A stretch of DNA of 64,000 nt from JALORV01 sp963775635 (GCA_963775635.1 CAVZJO010000007.1:62001-126000), one strand, 5' to 3'. Positions 45,018 to 57,471 are shown, counted from the first letter of the stretch. Numbers and translations: made by a program. Notes: generated from the sequence alone by a model not told the origin.

Positions 45018-47679
45018 CTACTTGAAGCTGTAGACAGCTCGCAGGTAGAAAACCCGTCCAAGCGGGCTTGCCACGACCGGGTTGAAGCCGAACTGGAAAC
45101 TGGCTCGTCAGGCTGAACGGCGGCTCTTCATCCAATAGGTTCCGGATGCCGGCTGCGATTTGCCAGTCGGCGAAGCCAGCATACCGAATCTGCAGATCCC
45201 AGGTCGACACCGCGCCGACGTTGCGCGTCCCTTCGGCCGGAAAAGGTAGCGGCTCGTCATAGCCGGAGGCGTAGATCTGCGCCAGCGTTGCGCCCCACGG
45301 CCCGAGCGTCCAGTCGACGGTCAGTGCGCTGCGCCAGCGCGGTACCGGAGCACCATCCGCCGCGTCGCCAAGCAGCGAAACGTAATTCACGCCGTCGATC
45401 TGGGTATCGAATTGCAGCACGTAGGTCCCCTGCAGTCCGATTCGAAAGTTGCCGACCTCGGTCGTCGGCGCATTCCAGTTGATCGACACGTCGATGCCGG
45501 AGGTCTGTGTCGTGCCGAGATTGATCAGCGACGCATCGAATCCGATGATCGGTCCCGGCAGCGTCGGCGTCGCGGGATCGATCGGCCCGCGGATCACGCG
45601 CGCCGGAAAGCGCGCGTAGTTGATCGAGTTGAACGGGTCGAGCGCGCTGATCGTGCCCTGCTGCTCAATGTTCCAGTAGTCGACGCCGAGCGACAGTCCG
45701 CGCACCGGCTCCCAGACGACGCCGACGTTCCACTGAGTCGACGTCTCGGGTTGCAGGTTCGGATTGCCACCCGAGGTAAACGGCACGGTCGCGAAGCAGT
45801 CGTCCACGCTGCCGGTGATCGGACAGCGGATCGGATCCTCGATCGGCGCCGCGACGCCGCCATCGATGGTGGGCTCGCTCAGGGAGTACAGCGGGGGCGC
45901 ACGAAATCCTTCGCCCCAGGAGCCGCGCAGTAGAAGGGCACGCAATGGTTGCCAGCGCAGCGCGACCTTGGGATTGGTGGTCGATCCAAAGTCGCTGTAG
46001 TCGTCGAAGCGTACGGCCAGTTGCGCGTCGAGGCCCCGCGCGATCGGCACGTTCAGTTCGGCGAACAGCGCGTAGACCGTGCGATCGCCGCTGATCGCCT
46101 TCAACTGCTCCCCGACGGGTGAATCACCGGTGAGGACCGCGGGGTCCCAGTCGTAGGACAGCCGTTCAATGCGCGCCTCGGCACCGACTGCCACAGCCAG
46201 GGGACCGGCGGGCAGCGTGATGACCTCGCGCGAGGCAACCGCGCTGATCAGCGACGTCGACCCGTCCGCAGTCTGCGGTGTGCCTTTGTAGACGGTCGAC
46301 TGCAGCAGCGCCTGGCCTTCGGGCCCCGAAGGTCCCCACGGGTTGATCAGCCCGGACCGCAGCGCCGGAATGATCTTGCTCTGGTACACATAGCTGCCGC
46401 CGTACTCGACCTCCTGCTGGTTGGCGCTGTAAACCGCGGCGGCGTTGTAGTCCCAGCCGGCAGCCTGGCCCTCGACTCCGAGCACATAGCGCTGCGTGTC
46501 AGTGGTGGTCGTGTTCTGGCGCGGGCCGAGCTCGGTCGCGCGATAAGAGAACAGCAGGTCGCCTGACAGGCCATTGGCAGCGGCGAACTCGGTTGGATAG
46601 TAGGGGCCGCTGGCCGGATAAATCGGGCTGCCGAACCGAGTGACCACCACCACCGGAACCGGCGCGATCTCGGTCTCGAAGCGGTTGCGACCGAACAGCG
46701 CCTCGGCAAAGACATCGACCGTCGGACCGGCGCGCCACGTGCCGCGCAGCAGCGCGCTCGCCCGCTCGACTTCCGGCAGCACATCGGCGACGGCCGCCGC
46801 GTCGAACCCGCACGCTGTGCGTGCCGAAGGCCCCGTTGGTCGACGGCAGGCTGGACGGCGGCGCACATCCTGCGGTCAAGGTTGGATTCAGGATCCTCCG
46901 ACCGGGGGGGTCGAGGATGTTCGACGGAAAGGTGTTCGGGCTGAGCCGGTCGATGCCTTCGTCTGGCCGATTCGACGTGCGGGTGCTGTCGCGGTCGCTG
47001 CCGTGCAGCGCCTGCTGCTTCTGGTAGCTCAGCACGCCGAACAGGTTGTAGCCGTCGCGCGCCGGATCGCCGATGCCGAGCGTCAGGTTGGCCTGGCCGC
47101 TGTTGCCGCCGCCGTGCTGCGTAGCGTCGAACGACGCCGCGATCGTCGTTCCCTGATAGTCCTTGCGCAGGATGAAGTTGATCACGCCGGCGATCGCGTC
47201 CGTGCCATAGATCGCCGAGGCGCCATCCTTCAAGACTTCGACCCGGTCGATCGCCGCCAGCGGAATCGCGTTGAGATCGACCGCCTCGCCGTTGAAAGCG
47301 TAGTTGGCGAGCCGCCGTCCGTTGAGCAGCACCAGCGTCGAGCCGCTGCCCAGGCCGCGCAGGTTGGCGGCCGCGAGGCCGGGCTGGGTTTGGTTGCCGA
47401 TGGTCTGCGCGGCATTGATGCCGTTGACGTTGGCCGGAACGCGATCGAGCAACTGCTCAACCGTGGTGACGCCGCTGCGCTGGATCTCGTCGCGCGTGAT
47501 GACCTGGACGGGCAGCGACCCCTCGGCATCGGTCTGCGGAATGTGCGAGCCGGTGACGACGACGCGTTCGAATACGGTCGTCGCGGATTAGCCGCCGGGG
47601 ACTGCTGGGCTCGCGCGCCGGGCGGCAGGATACAAAGCGCCGCCGTGAGCAGAAACAGCCCACGTCGACCCGTTGTCAC
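45018..47679 (-). pseudogene. TonB-dependent receptor with three frameshifts
   Basis: The parts together make a normal receptor of about 880 residues. A GTG near 47679 starts TTGRRGLFLLTAALCILPPG (signal). The plug has VVVTGSHIPQTDAEGSLPVQ, LRGLGSGSTLVLLNGRRLA and VEVLKDGASAIYGTDAIAGVIN, and the barrel has GEGFRAPPLYSLSEPT and NPNLQPETSTQWNVGV. Frame breaks lie near 47585 (signal to plug), 46815 (one base missing) and 45104 (one extra T); the true end FYLRAVYSFK stops at 45018-45020. It is divergent from the sigma gene. The breaks may be real or technical. Confidence 0.78.
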
Positions 47680-47806
47680 GCCGGTCCAGGCGCAGCAGCA
47701 CCCGTCCCCCTCGGTGTTTATCGTTGCTTGGGTCTCTGCGTTCGCTTTATCGCTGATGCCGGGAACTCGGTCAAGCCGCCGATTCGCGTCTATAGGCGGG
47801 CTGCGG

Positions 47807-47835
47807 GATGTCCGGTTTTGCCGGCCTAATACGTC
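47807..47835 (+). promoter_or_regulatory. ECF-type promoter of the sigma factor gene
   Basis: GATGTCCGG (47807-47815), 16 bases ending TAATA, CGTC (47832-47835), 70 bases before the sigma start. It matches the promoters of kinase A and peptides 1 and 2, so the sigma factor probably drives its own gene. Confidence 0.75.
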
Positions 47836-47904
47836 GGGCGACAGACACAGACCGCGCGAATGCATACAGAATGTGCCGCCTGCAATCGAATTCGGGACAA
47901 CGAC

Positions 47905-48459
47905 ATGAGCGACGTCACCGTCCTGTTACGCCGCATTGCCGAGCACGATCGCGATGCGCTCGACAGTCTGTTCGCGCTGCTGTACGACGACATCCATCGG
48001 ATGGCGCGCGCCCGGCTGGCCGAAAATGGACCGCTTACGATGCTGGACACGACTTCGCTGGCGCACGAGGCCTACCTGCGGCTGGAAGGCGCCGGTCGCA
48101 TCGATCTCGACTGCCGCGGCCGCTTCATGGCCTACGTCTCGCAGGTACTGCGCTCAGTGATCGTCGACTTCGCGCGCAAGCGCAGCGCCGAACGGCGCGG
48201 CGGCGGGCAGGGGAACCTGACGCTCAATACCGAGATAGCCAACTCGGTCGGCAACCAGGACGAGGACATCATCCGCATCAACGACGCGCTCACCGAACTG
48301 GACAAGGTCGACCCGCGTCTGCGGCAGGTCGTCGAGATGCGCTACTTCGCCGGCCTGACCGAGCAGGAGATCGCCGAGGCACTCGATCTGAACGAGCGCA
48401 CGGTCCGGCGCGACTGGGAGCGCGCGCGGCTGCTGCTTTCGGTATCGCTGAAGCGCTGA
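47905..48459 (+). CDS. ECF sigma factor, kinase-linked type (TIGR02999/ECF43-like)
   Basis: A 184-residue sigma factor. Region 2 covers residues 5-95 (LLRRIAEHDRDALDSLFALLYDD, then DTTSLAHEAYLRL and GRFMAYVSQVLRSVIVDFARKR). Region 4 covers 125-180 (ELDKVDPRLRQVVEMRYFAGLTEQEIAEALDLNERTVRRDWERARLLL). Most ECF factors have an acidic D-x-x-D patch where this one has DTTSLAHEAYL. The group with threonines here includes EcfP of Vibrio, which is turned on by phosphorylation by its partner kinase. The ATG at 47905 gives the family N-terminus (the frame is open to 47860). No anti-sigma gene is present; kinase B starts 87 bases downstream. Confidence 0.92.
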   Translation: MSDVTVLLRRIAEHDRDALDSLFALLYDDIHRMARARLAENGPLTMLDTTSLAHEAYLRLEGAGRIDLDCRGRFMAYVSQVLRSVIVDFARKRSAERRGGGQGNLTLNTEIANSVGNQDEDIIRINDALTELDKVDPRLRQVVEMRYFAGLTEQEIAEALDLNERTVRRDWERARLLLSVSLKR

Positions 48460-48546
48460 ACACCGTTCATCGGCCCGGGGCCCGGGCCGCGCCCGGTTTT
48501 CCAGTTCGAATGCGTCTTTGGGTGAAGGTAAGTAGCGCGCGCAGGG

Positions 48547-51502
48547 ATGATCACTGGCCGTGAGCTGACAGCGCAGGACTGGCACCGCCTCAATGGTCTG
48601 CTGGCGACTGCGCTTGAGCTTGAGCCGCCGGCCCGCGTCGATTGGCTGGCTGCGCTGCCGGACGATGCATGTGACCTGAAGCCGCTGCTGGCACAGTTGC
48701 TGGCCGATGCGGGCTCGACGCGCTTCGAGGGCACCAGCCAGACGCTGCAGCCGGTGGTGCAGCTCGCCAGCGCCGCGCTGTCGGCGATGCGTCACGAGCA
48801 ACCTGGGGATCGCATCGGGCCGTGGCGACTCGAGCGGCTCGCTGGCTGAAGGCGGCATGGGGGCGGTGTGGGTGGCGCAGCGCGCTGATGGGGTCATGCA
48901 GCGCACGGCGGCGCTCAAGCTGCCACGTGCCGAGTGGGTCGATCGGGGGCTCGCCGAGCGCATGGCGCGCGAGCGCGCCATCCTGGCGCGGCTGCAGCAT
49001 CCTGCCATCGCCGTGTTGTACGACGCCGGACTGGGCGAAGGCGGGCGGCCGTATATGGCGCTCGAGTATGTCGACGGTGTGCCGGTCGATGCCTGGTGCA
49101 AGAGCCGCGAGCTGAAGGAGATCCTGCCCCTCTTCATCCAGGTGGTGCGGGCGGTGGCCTATGCGCATGGCCAACTGATTATTCACCGCGATCTGAAGCC
49201 GGCCAACGTGCTGGTGACCGCCAGTGGGCTGCCGAAGCTCTTGGACTTCGGCATCTCGAAGCTCATCGAAGGCGAGGCGACCACGGCGGATGCCACTGCG
49301 CTGACGCGGCTGGCGGGCCGGCCGATGACGCTGGCCTATGCCGCGCCCGAGCAGGTGCTCGGGCTGCCGGTGACGGTGGCCGTCGATGTCTATGCGCTGG
49401 GCGTGATGCTGTTCGAGCTGCTCAGCGGTACCCGTCTGTACCGCTCGCAGGAGCCGCGCGCACTCGAAGCCGAGATCCTGCGCGGCGATTTGCGCAAGCC
49501 GAGCGATGCCGCTGCAGAAGGGCCGCGCGCCAAGGCGCTCAAGGGTGATCTCGATGCGATCATCCTCACCGCGCTGAAGCGCGCAGCCGCCCGAGCGCTA
49601 CCAGAGTGCGGCCGCCCTGGCCGACGATCTGGAGCGCTATCTGGCTGGTGAACCGGTGCGGGCGCAACCCGACAGCCGCACCTATCGGCTGCGCAAGTTC
49701 GTCGGCCGCAATGCGCTGCCGGTGGCGGCCGGCAGTGCCGTTGTAGTGGCGCTGGTGATCGGCGCAGCCGTGGCGCTGTGGCAGGCCACCGAGGCGCGCG
49801 ATCAGGCGCAGCGCGCCACCGCGCTCAACACCTTCGTGCTCAGTCTGATCCGCACCGCGGACCCCAACGCCAGCGCCCAGACCAAGGCGGCCGACGTGGC
49901 CATGCTCAATGCCATCGAAGAACGCATCGACAAGGAGTTCAACGGCAGCCCGGACCAGCTGCTGCAGTTGCGCGTCACCGTCGGCGACGCCTACAAGAAC
50001 CGCGGCGAGATGATGGCCGCCCGCCGCGTGTTCCAGCGCGCCGTCGACGAAGGCGCTCCGCACATGCCGCCCGACGACCTGACTCTGCTGACCGCGCGCG
50101 TGCGCGCGGCGGACTATCACCTGATCGTCTCCACCGCTGCCTCCGAGCAACTCGACCGCGCCATCGCGATCCTGCGTAACAAGAGCCAACGCGACACTGC
50201 AGCCGCGGAACTGCTACTGGATGCGCTGCTGAATCGGAATGGGCTCCAGTTCAACTTCGGGGTTCCCGCCCACGCGCTGCCGGAGCGCCGCTTTGACATC
50301 ATCCAGGAGGCCAACGAACTGGCGCTCCGACACTTCGGCGAAGGTAGCCGCCAGCATCTGCGCGTTGTGCCGGCGTTCGCGGAAATGGCGTCGGTAATGA
50401 AGCCGGATGCTGGGCCGCCAATTATCGAGTCCGCGCTCCAACAGGCCCGGCAGCGCGGCGACGAAGCGACCGGCAGCGTCGAGTACCTGATGGTGAACGC
50501 CGTGCATGCGGCCCTGCTCTGCGAGTCGGGCCGCCTCGGCGAGGGCGGCGCGCTCCTGCGCGAGGCCGTCGAGCGCGTGCGTGCGGCCCACGGTCCGACC
50601 AGCGTGCAGCTGGAATCGCTGCTGATCCAGATGCCCGCCTGCGACGAGGCCGCCGTCCGATGGGCCGCGGCCGATGCGTTCGAAATCGCAGCGGCCCGCG
50701 AGCGCCCGCCGTCGCCGCCGCTGATGCGCCGGGCGATGGGGGCGTTCAACTCGGCGCTCGAGCTTTAGCGACTGGGCCACGGCCGAGCGCTACTACCGGC
50801 AGCGCGCTCGAGAATGCCGAGGCGATTCCGGAGCCCGCACTGCGCGATCGACTAACGATAGGGATCCGATCCGGGCGTGTCATCCAACTGGCTCAACGCG
50901 GCGACACCGAGGAGGCGGTGCAGCTGGCGATGCCGCTCAAGGCGGAATTCGACGCCGAGTACGAGAGCGATCGGCCGTTTGACGTCTGTTCGAGAGCTCG
51001 ATTCTGGACCGCTCTCAGCCAGGCGCAACGCCGCGGCGGACGGGCGGCGGATGCCGAGCAGACAGCGCAGACCTTCCTCGATCGTTGCCTCGTCACGATG
51101 AAGACGGGGCCAGGAGGCGTCTGCGACCAACGTGCGCTGGCCGTGCTGGCCCTCGCCAGGCTGGACCTCGGCCGGATCGCGGAGGCGCAGGCGGCGGTTG
51201 AAGAGCGACTTGGCCCGCTCGCAACGATTCGCCGACGACGCGAACTTTGCGCTCGCCTACGGTCGCGTCCTGCTCGCCACGCGCCGGGCCGCCGAGGCGA
51301 CCGAAGTGCTGCGGCAGCACTACGGCACCTGGCTGTCGATGCATCCGTCCAGCCCGTACGCCGCTGAGGCGCTGTACTGGTTCGGCCGGGCGTATCAGGC
51401 CGCCGGCGACAAGCGCGGTCGACTGGATGGTCCCGCAGGCGCGCGAGGCGCTGGTTAAGTCACCGATTGCCTCGCACCGGCGCACTGGCGCGCGACTCAT
51501 GA
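48547..51502 (+). pseudogene. Ser/Thr protein kinase B (frameshifted)
   Basis: Same layout as kinase A: N-terminal LTAQDWHRLNGLLATALELE domain, kinase, membrane helix (LPVAAGSAVVVALVIGAAVAL, about 49716-49780) and TPR-like C-terminus. The kinase core from 48841 to 49584 is in one frame, with LAEGGMGAVWV, ALKLPRAEW, HRDLKPANVLV, LLDFGISKLIEG and YAAPEQVLG. The next in-frame stretch is 49585-50758. I count about seven breaks (near 48840, 49584, 50759, 50799, 51211, 51421 and 51479), all one-base insertions. The restored stop overlaps the kinase C start. Confidence 0.82.
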
Positions 51503-54472
51503 ACTCTGCTCTGCCGGCGCTGACGGTTGCCGACTGGCACCGCTTGAACCGGTTGCTCGAGCGGGGCTTGGAGCTCGAGGGTGCCGAGCGCACCGCGTGG
51601 CTGGAAACGCTTGGGCGATGAAGACCGGCATCTGCGCGCGATGCTTGAAGATCTGCTCACGCAGTCCGAAGCCACCGGCTTTCGCCGATGCGACGCAGCC
51701 GCCGACCGCGGTGGCGCAACTTCGCTGCCGCAGGCGCTCGCCGGCGATGCGGCGCGAGCAGCCTGGGCGACCGCATCGGCCCATGGCAACTGACGCGACT
51801 GCTGGCCGAAGGCGGCATGGGGGCGGTGTGGGTCGCCGAGCGTGCCGACGGCGTCATGCAGCGCACGGCGCGCTGAAGCTGCCGCGCGCCGAGTGGGTCG
51901 ATCGGGGGCTCGAGCGAGCGCATCGCGCGCGAGCGCGCCATCCTGGCGCGGCTGCAGCATCCGGCACATCGCCGTGCTGTATGACGCTGGCCTCGGCGAA
52001 GGCGGCCGTCCGTATCTGGCGCTCGAGTATGTCGACGGCGTACCGATCGATGCCTGGTGCAAGGGCCGCGATCTGAAGCGAGATCCTGCGGCTCTTCGTG
52101 CAGGTCATCCGCGCAGTGGCCTATGCGCATGGCCAGCTAGTCATTCACCGCGATCTGAAGCCGGCCAACGTGTTGGTCACGCCAGATGGGCTACCGAAGC
52201 TGCTCGACTTCGGCATCTCCAAGCTCATCGAAGGCGAGGCGACCGACGGCAGACGCCACCGCGCTGACGCGGCTCGCCGGCCGGCCGCTGACGCTGGCCT
52301 ATGCCGCGCCCGAGCAGGTGCTCGGGCTGCCGATCACGGTGGCGGCCGATGTCTATGCGCTGGGCGTGATGCTGTTCGAGCTGGTGACCGAGGCGCGGCT
52401 GTATCGCGCGCAGCGAGCCGCGCGCGCTCGAAGCCGAGATCCTGCGCGGCGATCTGCGCAAGCCCAGTGACGTCACGCCGGACAAAGCACGCGCCAAGGC
52501 GCTGCAGGGGCGATCTCGATGCGATCATGCTGAAGGCGCTCAAGCGCGCAGCCGGGCGAGCGCTACCAGAGTGCGGCCGCACTGGCCGACGATCTGGAGG
52601 CCTACCTGGCCGGTGCAACCGGTGCAAGGCACAGCCCGACAGCCGCACCTATCGGCTGCAGCAAGTTCATCTCTCGCAACACACTGCCGGTGGCCGCCGG
52701 CAGTGCCGTCGTGGTGGCGCTGGGCATCGGCGCTCGGCGTCGCGCTGTGGCAGGCCAACGAGGCGCGCGATCAGGCGCAGCGTGCCACCGCGCTCAACAC
52801 CTTCGTGCTCAGCCTGATCCGCAAGGCCGATCCGAACGCCAGTGCCCAGACCAAGGCGGCCGACGTCGCGATGCTCACCGCCATCGAGGAACGCATCGAC
52901 AACGAGTTCAAGGGTCAGCCCGGATCAACTGCTCCAGCTGCGCGTCACCGTCGGCGATGCCTACAAGAACCGCGGCGAGATGATGGCCGCCCGCCGCGTC
53001 TTCCAGCGCGCCGTCGACGACGGCGCACCGCACGTGCCGCCCGACGACCTGATGCTGCTGACCGCGCGCGTGCGCGCCGGCGGACTATCACCTGATCGTA
53101 TCGACCGATGCCTCCGAGCAACTCGATCGCGCCATCGAGGTCCTGCGTAGGAAGGGCCAACGCACACTGCTGCCGCGGAATTGCTGCTCGATGCACTGCT
53201 GGATCGGAATGAGCTACAGGCTTCAACTTCGGGATTCCCGCCTACGCGCTGCAGGAACGCCGCTTTGACATCATCCAGGAGGCCAACGAACTGTCGCTCC
53301 GACATTTCGGCGAAGGCAGCCGCCAGCATTTGCGCGCGTTGTGCCGGCGTACGCGGACATGGCGTCGGTAATGAAGCCGGATGCTGGGCCGCCAATGATC
53401 GAATCCGCGCTCCAACAGGCCCGGCAGCGCAGCGACGGGGCGACCGGCAGCGTCGAGTACCTGATGGTGTACGCCGTGCATGCGGCCCGGCTTTGCGAGG
53501 CGGGCCGGCTCGCCGAGGGCGGCTCGCTCCTGCGGGAGGCCGTCGAGCAGGTGCGTGCCGCCCACGGACCGACCAGCGTGCAGCTGGAGGATCGCTGCTG
53601 ATCGCAGCTGGCCGCCTGCGACGAGGCCGCCCTCCGATGGGCCGCGGCCGATGCATTCGAGATCGCAGCAGCCCGCGAGCGCCCGCCGTCGACGCAGCTG
53701 ATGCGCCGGGCGATGGAGGCGTTCCACTCGGCGCTGAGCTTCGCGACTGGGCCTCGCCGCCGAGCGCTACTACCGCAGCGCGCTCGAGAATGCCGAGGCG
53801 ATTCCCGAGGCCGCACTGCGCGATCGACTGACGATAGAACTCCGGTCCGGGCGTGTCTTCCACCTGGCTCAACGCGGCGACACCGACGAGGCCGTGCAGC
53901 TGGCGACGCCGCTCAAGGCGGAATTCGACGCCGAGTACCAGAGGATCGGCCGCATGACGCCCGTTCGAGAGCCGGTTCTGGACCGCCCTCAGCCATGCCC
54001 AACGCCTCGGCGGACGGGCCGCGGACGCCGAGCAGACAGCGCAGACCTTCCTGGATCGCTGCCTCGTCACGATGAAGACGGCGCCGGATGCCGTCTGCGA
54101 CCAACGTGCGCTGGCCCTGCTGGCCCTCGCCAGGCTGGACCTCGGCCGGATCGCGGAGGCGCAGGCGGCGGTCGAACAGCGACTGGCCCGCTCGCAACGA
54201 TTCGCTGACGACGCGAACTTTGCGCTCGCCTACGGTCGAGTCCTGCTCGCCACGCGCCGGACCGCCGAGGCGACCGAAGTGCTGCGGCGCACTACGGCAC
54301 CTGGCTGTCGATGCATCCGTCCAGCCCCTACGCCGCTGAGGCGTTGTACTGGTTCGGCCGGGCGTATCAGGCCGCCGGCGACAAGCGCGGTGACTGGATG
54401 GTCCCGCAGGCGCGCGAGGCGCTGGCCAAGTCACCGATTGCCTCGCACCGCGCACTGCCGCGCGGCTCATGA
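51499..54472 (+). pseudogene. Ser/Thr protein kinase C (heavily frameshifted)
   Basis: It begins MNSALPALTVADWHRLNRLLERGLELEG and follows kinase B closely, but it has more than 20 one-base indels, nearly all insertions (for example near 51615, 51683, 51723, 51911, 51963, 52245, 52413, 52510, 52614, 52731 and 52921). The pieces between breaks remain well-conserved kinase sequence: HRDLKPANVLV near 52147, LLDFGISKLIEG near 52201, AYAAPEQVLGLP near 52300. The TPR end runs to TGA 54470-54472, which overlaps the kinase D start. Codons between breaks show little decay, which is odd for an old pseudogene. Confidence 0.82.
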
Positions 54473-57460
54473 ACTCTGCTCTGCCAGCACTGACCGTTGA
54501 CGACTGGCACCGGTTGAACCGGTTGCTCGAGCGGCGCTTCGAGTTCGAGGGTGCCGAGCGCACGGCGTGGCTGGAAGCGCTTGGGAGATGAAGATCAGCA
54601 TCTGCGCGCAGTGCTGATCGATCTACTGACGCAATCGGAGGCCACCGGTTTTGCGACGGTGCCGACGCATCCGCCGACCGCGGTGGCCAAGGCTGGCCGC
54701 GCAAGCGCTGGCCGCGATGCGGCGCGAGCAGCCGGGGGATCGCATCGGCCCGTGGCAGCTCGACGCGGCTGCGTGGCCGAAGGCGGCATGGGCGCGGTGT
54801 GGGTGGCCGAGCGCGCCGACGGCGTGATGAAGCGCACGGCAGCATTGAAGCTGCCACGCGCCGAGTGGATCGATCAAGGCCTGAGCGAACGGATCGCGCG
54901 CGAGCGCGCCATCCTGGCGCGGCTGCAGCACCCGCATATCGCTGTGCTGTACGACGCCGGCCTCGGTCGAAGGTGGCCGTCCGTATCTCGCGCTCGAATA
55001 CGTCGATGGCATTCCGATCGATGCGTACTGCAAGGGGCGCGATCTGAAGCGCGATGCTGCAACTCTTCGTGCAGGTGATTCGGGCGGTCGCCTACGCGCA
55101 TGGCCAGCTCGTGATCCACCGCGACCTGAAGCCGGCCAACGTGCTGGTCACGGCCAGAGGGACTGCCCAAGCTGCTCGACTTCGGCATCTCCAAGCTGAT
55201 CGAAGGTGACGCGCTCGAGTGTGGATGCGACCGCGCTGACGCGCCTGGCCGGTCGGCCGCTGACGCTCGCCTATGCCGCGCCCGAGCAGGTGCTGGAGCT
55301 GCCGGTCACGGTGGCGGCCGACGTCTATGCGCTCGGCGTGATGCTGTTCGAGCTGCTCACCGAGGCTCGCCTGTATCGCGCCAGCGAGCCGCGCGCGCTC
55401 GAAGCGGAGATTGCTGCGCGGCGATCTGCGCAAGCCCAGTGAAGCCACGCAGGACAAAGCACGCGCCAAGGCGCTCAAGGGCGATCTCGATGCGATCGTG
55501 CTGACGGCGCTCAAGCGCGAGCCCGGCCGAGCGCTATCAGAGTGCGGCAGCACTGGCCGACGATCTCGAGCGACTACCTGGCCGGCGCAGCCGGTGCAAG
55601 GCGCAGCCCGACAGCCGCACCTATCGGCTGAAGAAGTTCGTCGCCCGCAACACACTGCCGGTGGCCGCTGCGCAGTGCCATCGTGGTCGCTCTCGGCATC
55701 GGCCTCGGCATCGCGCTATGGCAGGCGAAACGAAGCGCGCGACTCAGGCGCAGCGTGCCACCGCACTGAACACCTTCGTGCTGGGCCTGATCCGCACCGC
55801 CGATCCGAACGCCAGCGCCCAGACCAAGGCGGCCGATGTGGCCATGCTCAACGCCATCGAGGAACGCATCGACAAGGAGTTCAAAGGCACGCCCGGACCA
55901 GCTGCTGCAGCTGCGCGTGACCGTGGGCGATGCCTATCGCAATCGGGGCGAAGGCTCCGCCGCCATCCGCGTCTATCACCGCGCCGTCGCCGACGGCGAC
56001 GCCGAAGCTGCCCGAAAATGATCTGATGCTCTTGACGGCACGCGTGCGCGCCGCGGATCCGGACCTGATCGTCTCGAGCGATGCTACGGAGCAACTCGAT
56101 CGTGCGATCGACGTGCTGCGCAGGCAAGGCAAAACACGACGCTGCTGCCGCCGATCTGCTGCGTAGACGCGTTGCGGTTCCGTAGTCTCCTCAGCAATGT
56201 CTTCGGGGTTCCGGCGTTTCCAGACGCGGAGCGGCGCTTCGACGAATTGAACGAAGCCTTGGCCCTCGCGGTCCGGTACTCAGGCGAAGGCAGCCGTGCG
56301 CACCTGCGAGCCGCCCAATGCACTCGCCGGCTTGAAGGCGTGGGCCGACGTTCAGGAATCCGTGGCGATTCTCGAGCAGGCACTGGCCAGCGCGCGCGCG
56401 CTCGGTGACACAACGAGCGCCGAATACCGTGCCGGCAGCGCGCTATTTGGCGCATCACTTTGCCAGGCGGGCCGCAGGAGCGAGGGCTTAGCGCTGCTGG
56501 AGCCGGCCTTGGCCGAGGTGAGCGCGATGCATGGCGAGAATAGCCTGCAGTACGAACAACTGCTGGATTCCCTCGACGCCTGTTCCGCCGATCCTGAGGA
56601 TAATTTGTTAACCAGCGGCGACCTGCCGATACGAGCTTATTCGGCGGCCGCGGCTCGCGAAAAGCCGCCCTCGATCGCGCTGCTGCGTCGCGCTGATGCC
56701 GTGGTGGACCGGATGCTCTATCTGCACGACAACGCGGCGGCAGAGCGGTACTACCAGGCCGCGGTAGCGAATTACCCGGCGATCCTGGATCAACCACTGC
56801 GCGAGCGGCTGACGCGAGACATCGAAGCCAAACACGTCTGCATCCTCGCGCTAACCGGGCGGGCCGCGGCTGCGCTCGAAGCCGCTGCACCGCTTGTCGC
56901 CGCCGAGGGGCTCGACTACGCCCGATTGGGCAGCCACGCGGGTGCAGACCTACGTTTGAGCGCGTGTTCATCCTTCGCGCAGCGCGACTTGGGTCGCTAC
57001 GACGAATCGATCGCCACGACGCAAGCATTCCTCGACCGATGTCTGGCGATGCACAGGGAGATCCGCCGGTGCGCTTGGGGTGTGACAATGCTTGCGCTCT
57101 GCTCAATTGGATGCGGGTCGCCCGACCGATGCGATGGCGACCCTGCTCAGGTTGCCCGAACGCGACCGAGCGTTCGAAGGGCCGAACTGGCTCCCGCAAC
57201 TCACCTATGGCCGCGCGCTGCTGGCGGCGGGGCGGCCCGCCGAAGCGCTCGAAATGCTACGGAGGTCCTATAGCGTGTGGCTCCGCATGGGCGATTCGCG
57301 CAACATCTGGGCCGCGGAAACCGAATACTGGTTCGGGCGCGCGTGGATCGCTGTCGGCGATGTCAAGCGTGGCCGGAGGATGGTCACCGAGGCGCGCGAG
57401 ATCCTGGCCAGGTCACCGAATGCGACGCAGCGCAAGCTCGCAGACCAGCCGGTTCCGTGA
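54469..57460 (+). pseudogene. Ser/Thr protein kinase D (frameshifted, mainly in its N-terminal half)
   Basis: It starts MNSALPALTVDDWHRLNRLLERRFEFEG. In the first 1.7 kb it has about 20 one-base insertions, many at the same places as in kinase C (such as GGT/GGC + G + CA(A/G)CCGGTGCA + A + GGC). HRDLKPANVLV lies near 55118 and LLDFGISKLIEG near 55172. The last third diverges from kinase C and is nearly clean: one frame from about 56290 to 57090 (AERYYQAAVANYPAILDQPL), one break, then 57092-57460 (ETEYWFGRAWIAVGDVKRGRRM). It is followed directly by the promoter and gene of peptide 2. Confidence 0.82.
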
Positions 57461-57471
57461 ATTTTCACGTC

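Noticed and set aside
45024..45037. AGCTGTAGACAGCT palindrome as a third MarR site
   Set aside because: It lacks the TGTAGATACA core and lies in the coding end of the receptor pseudogene.
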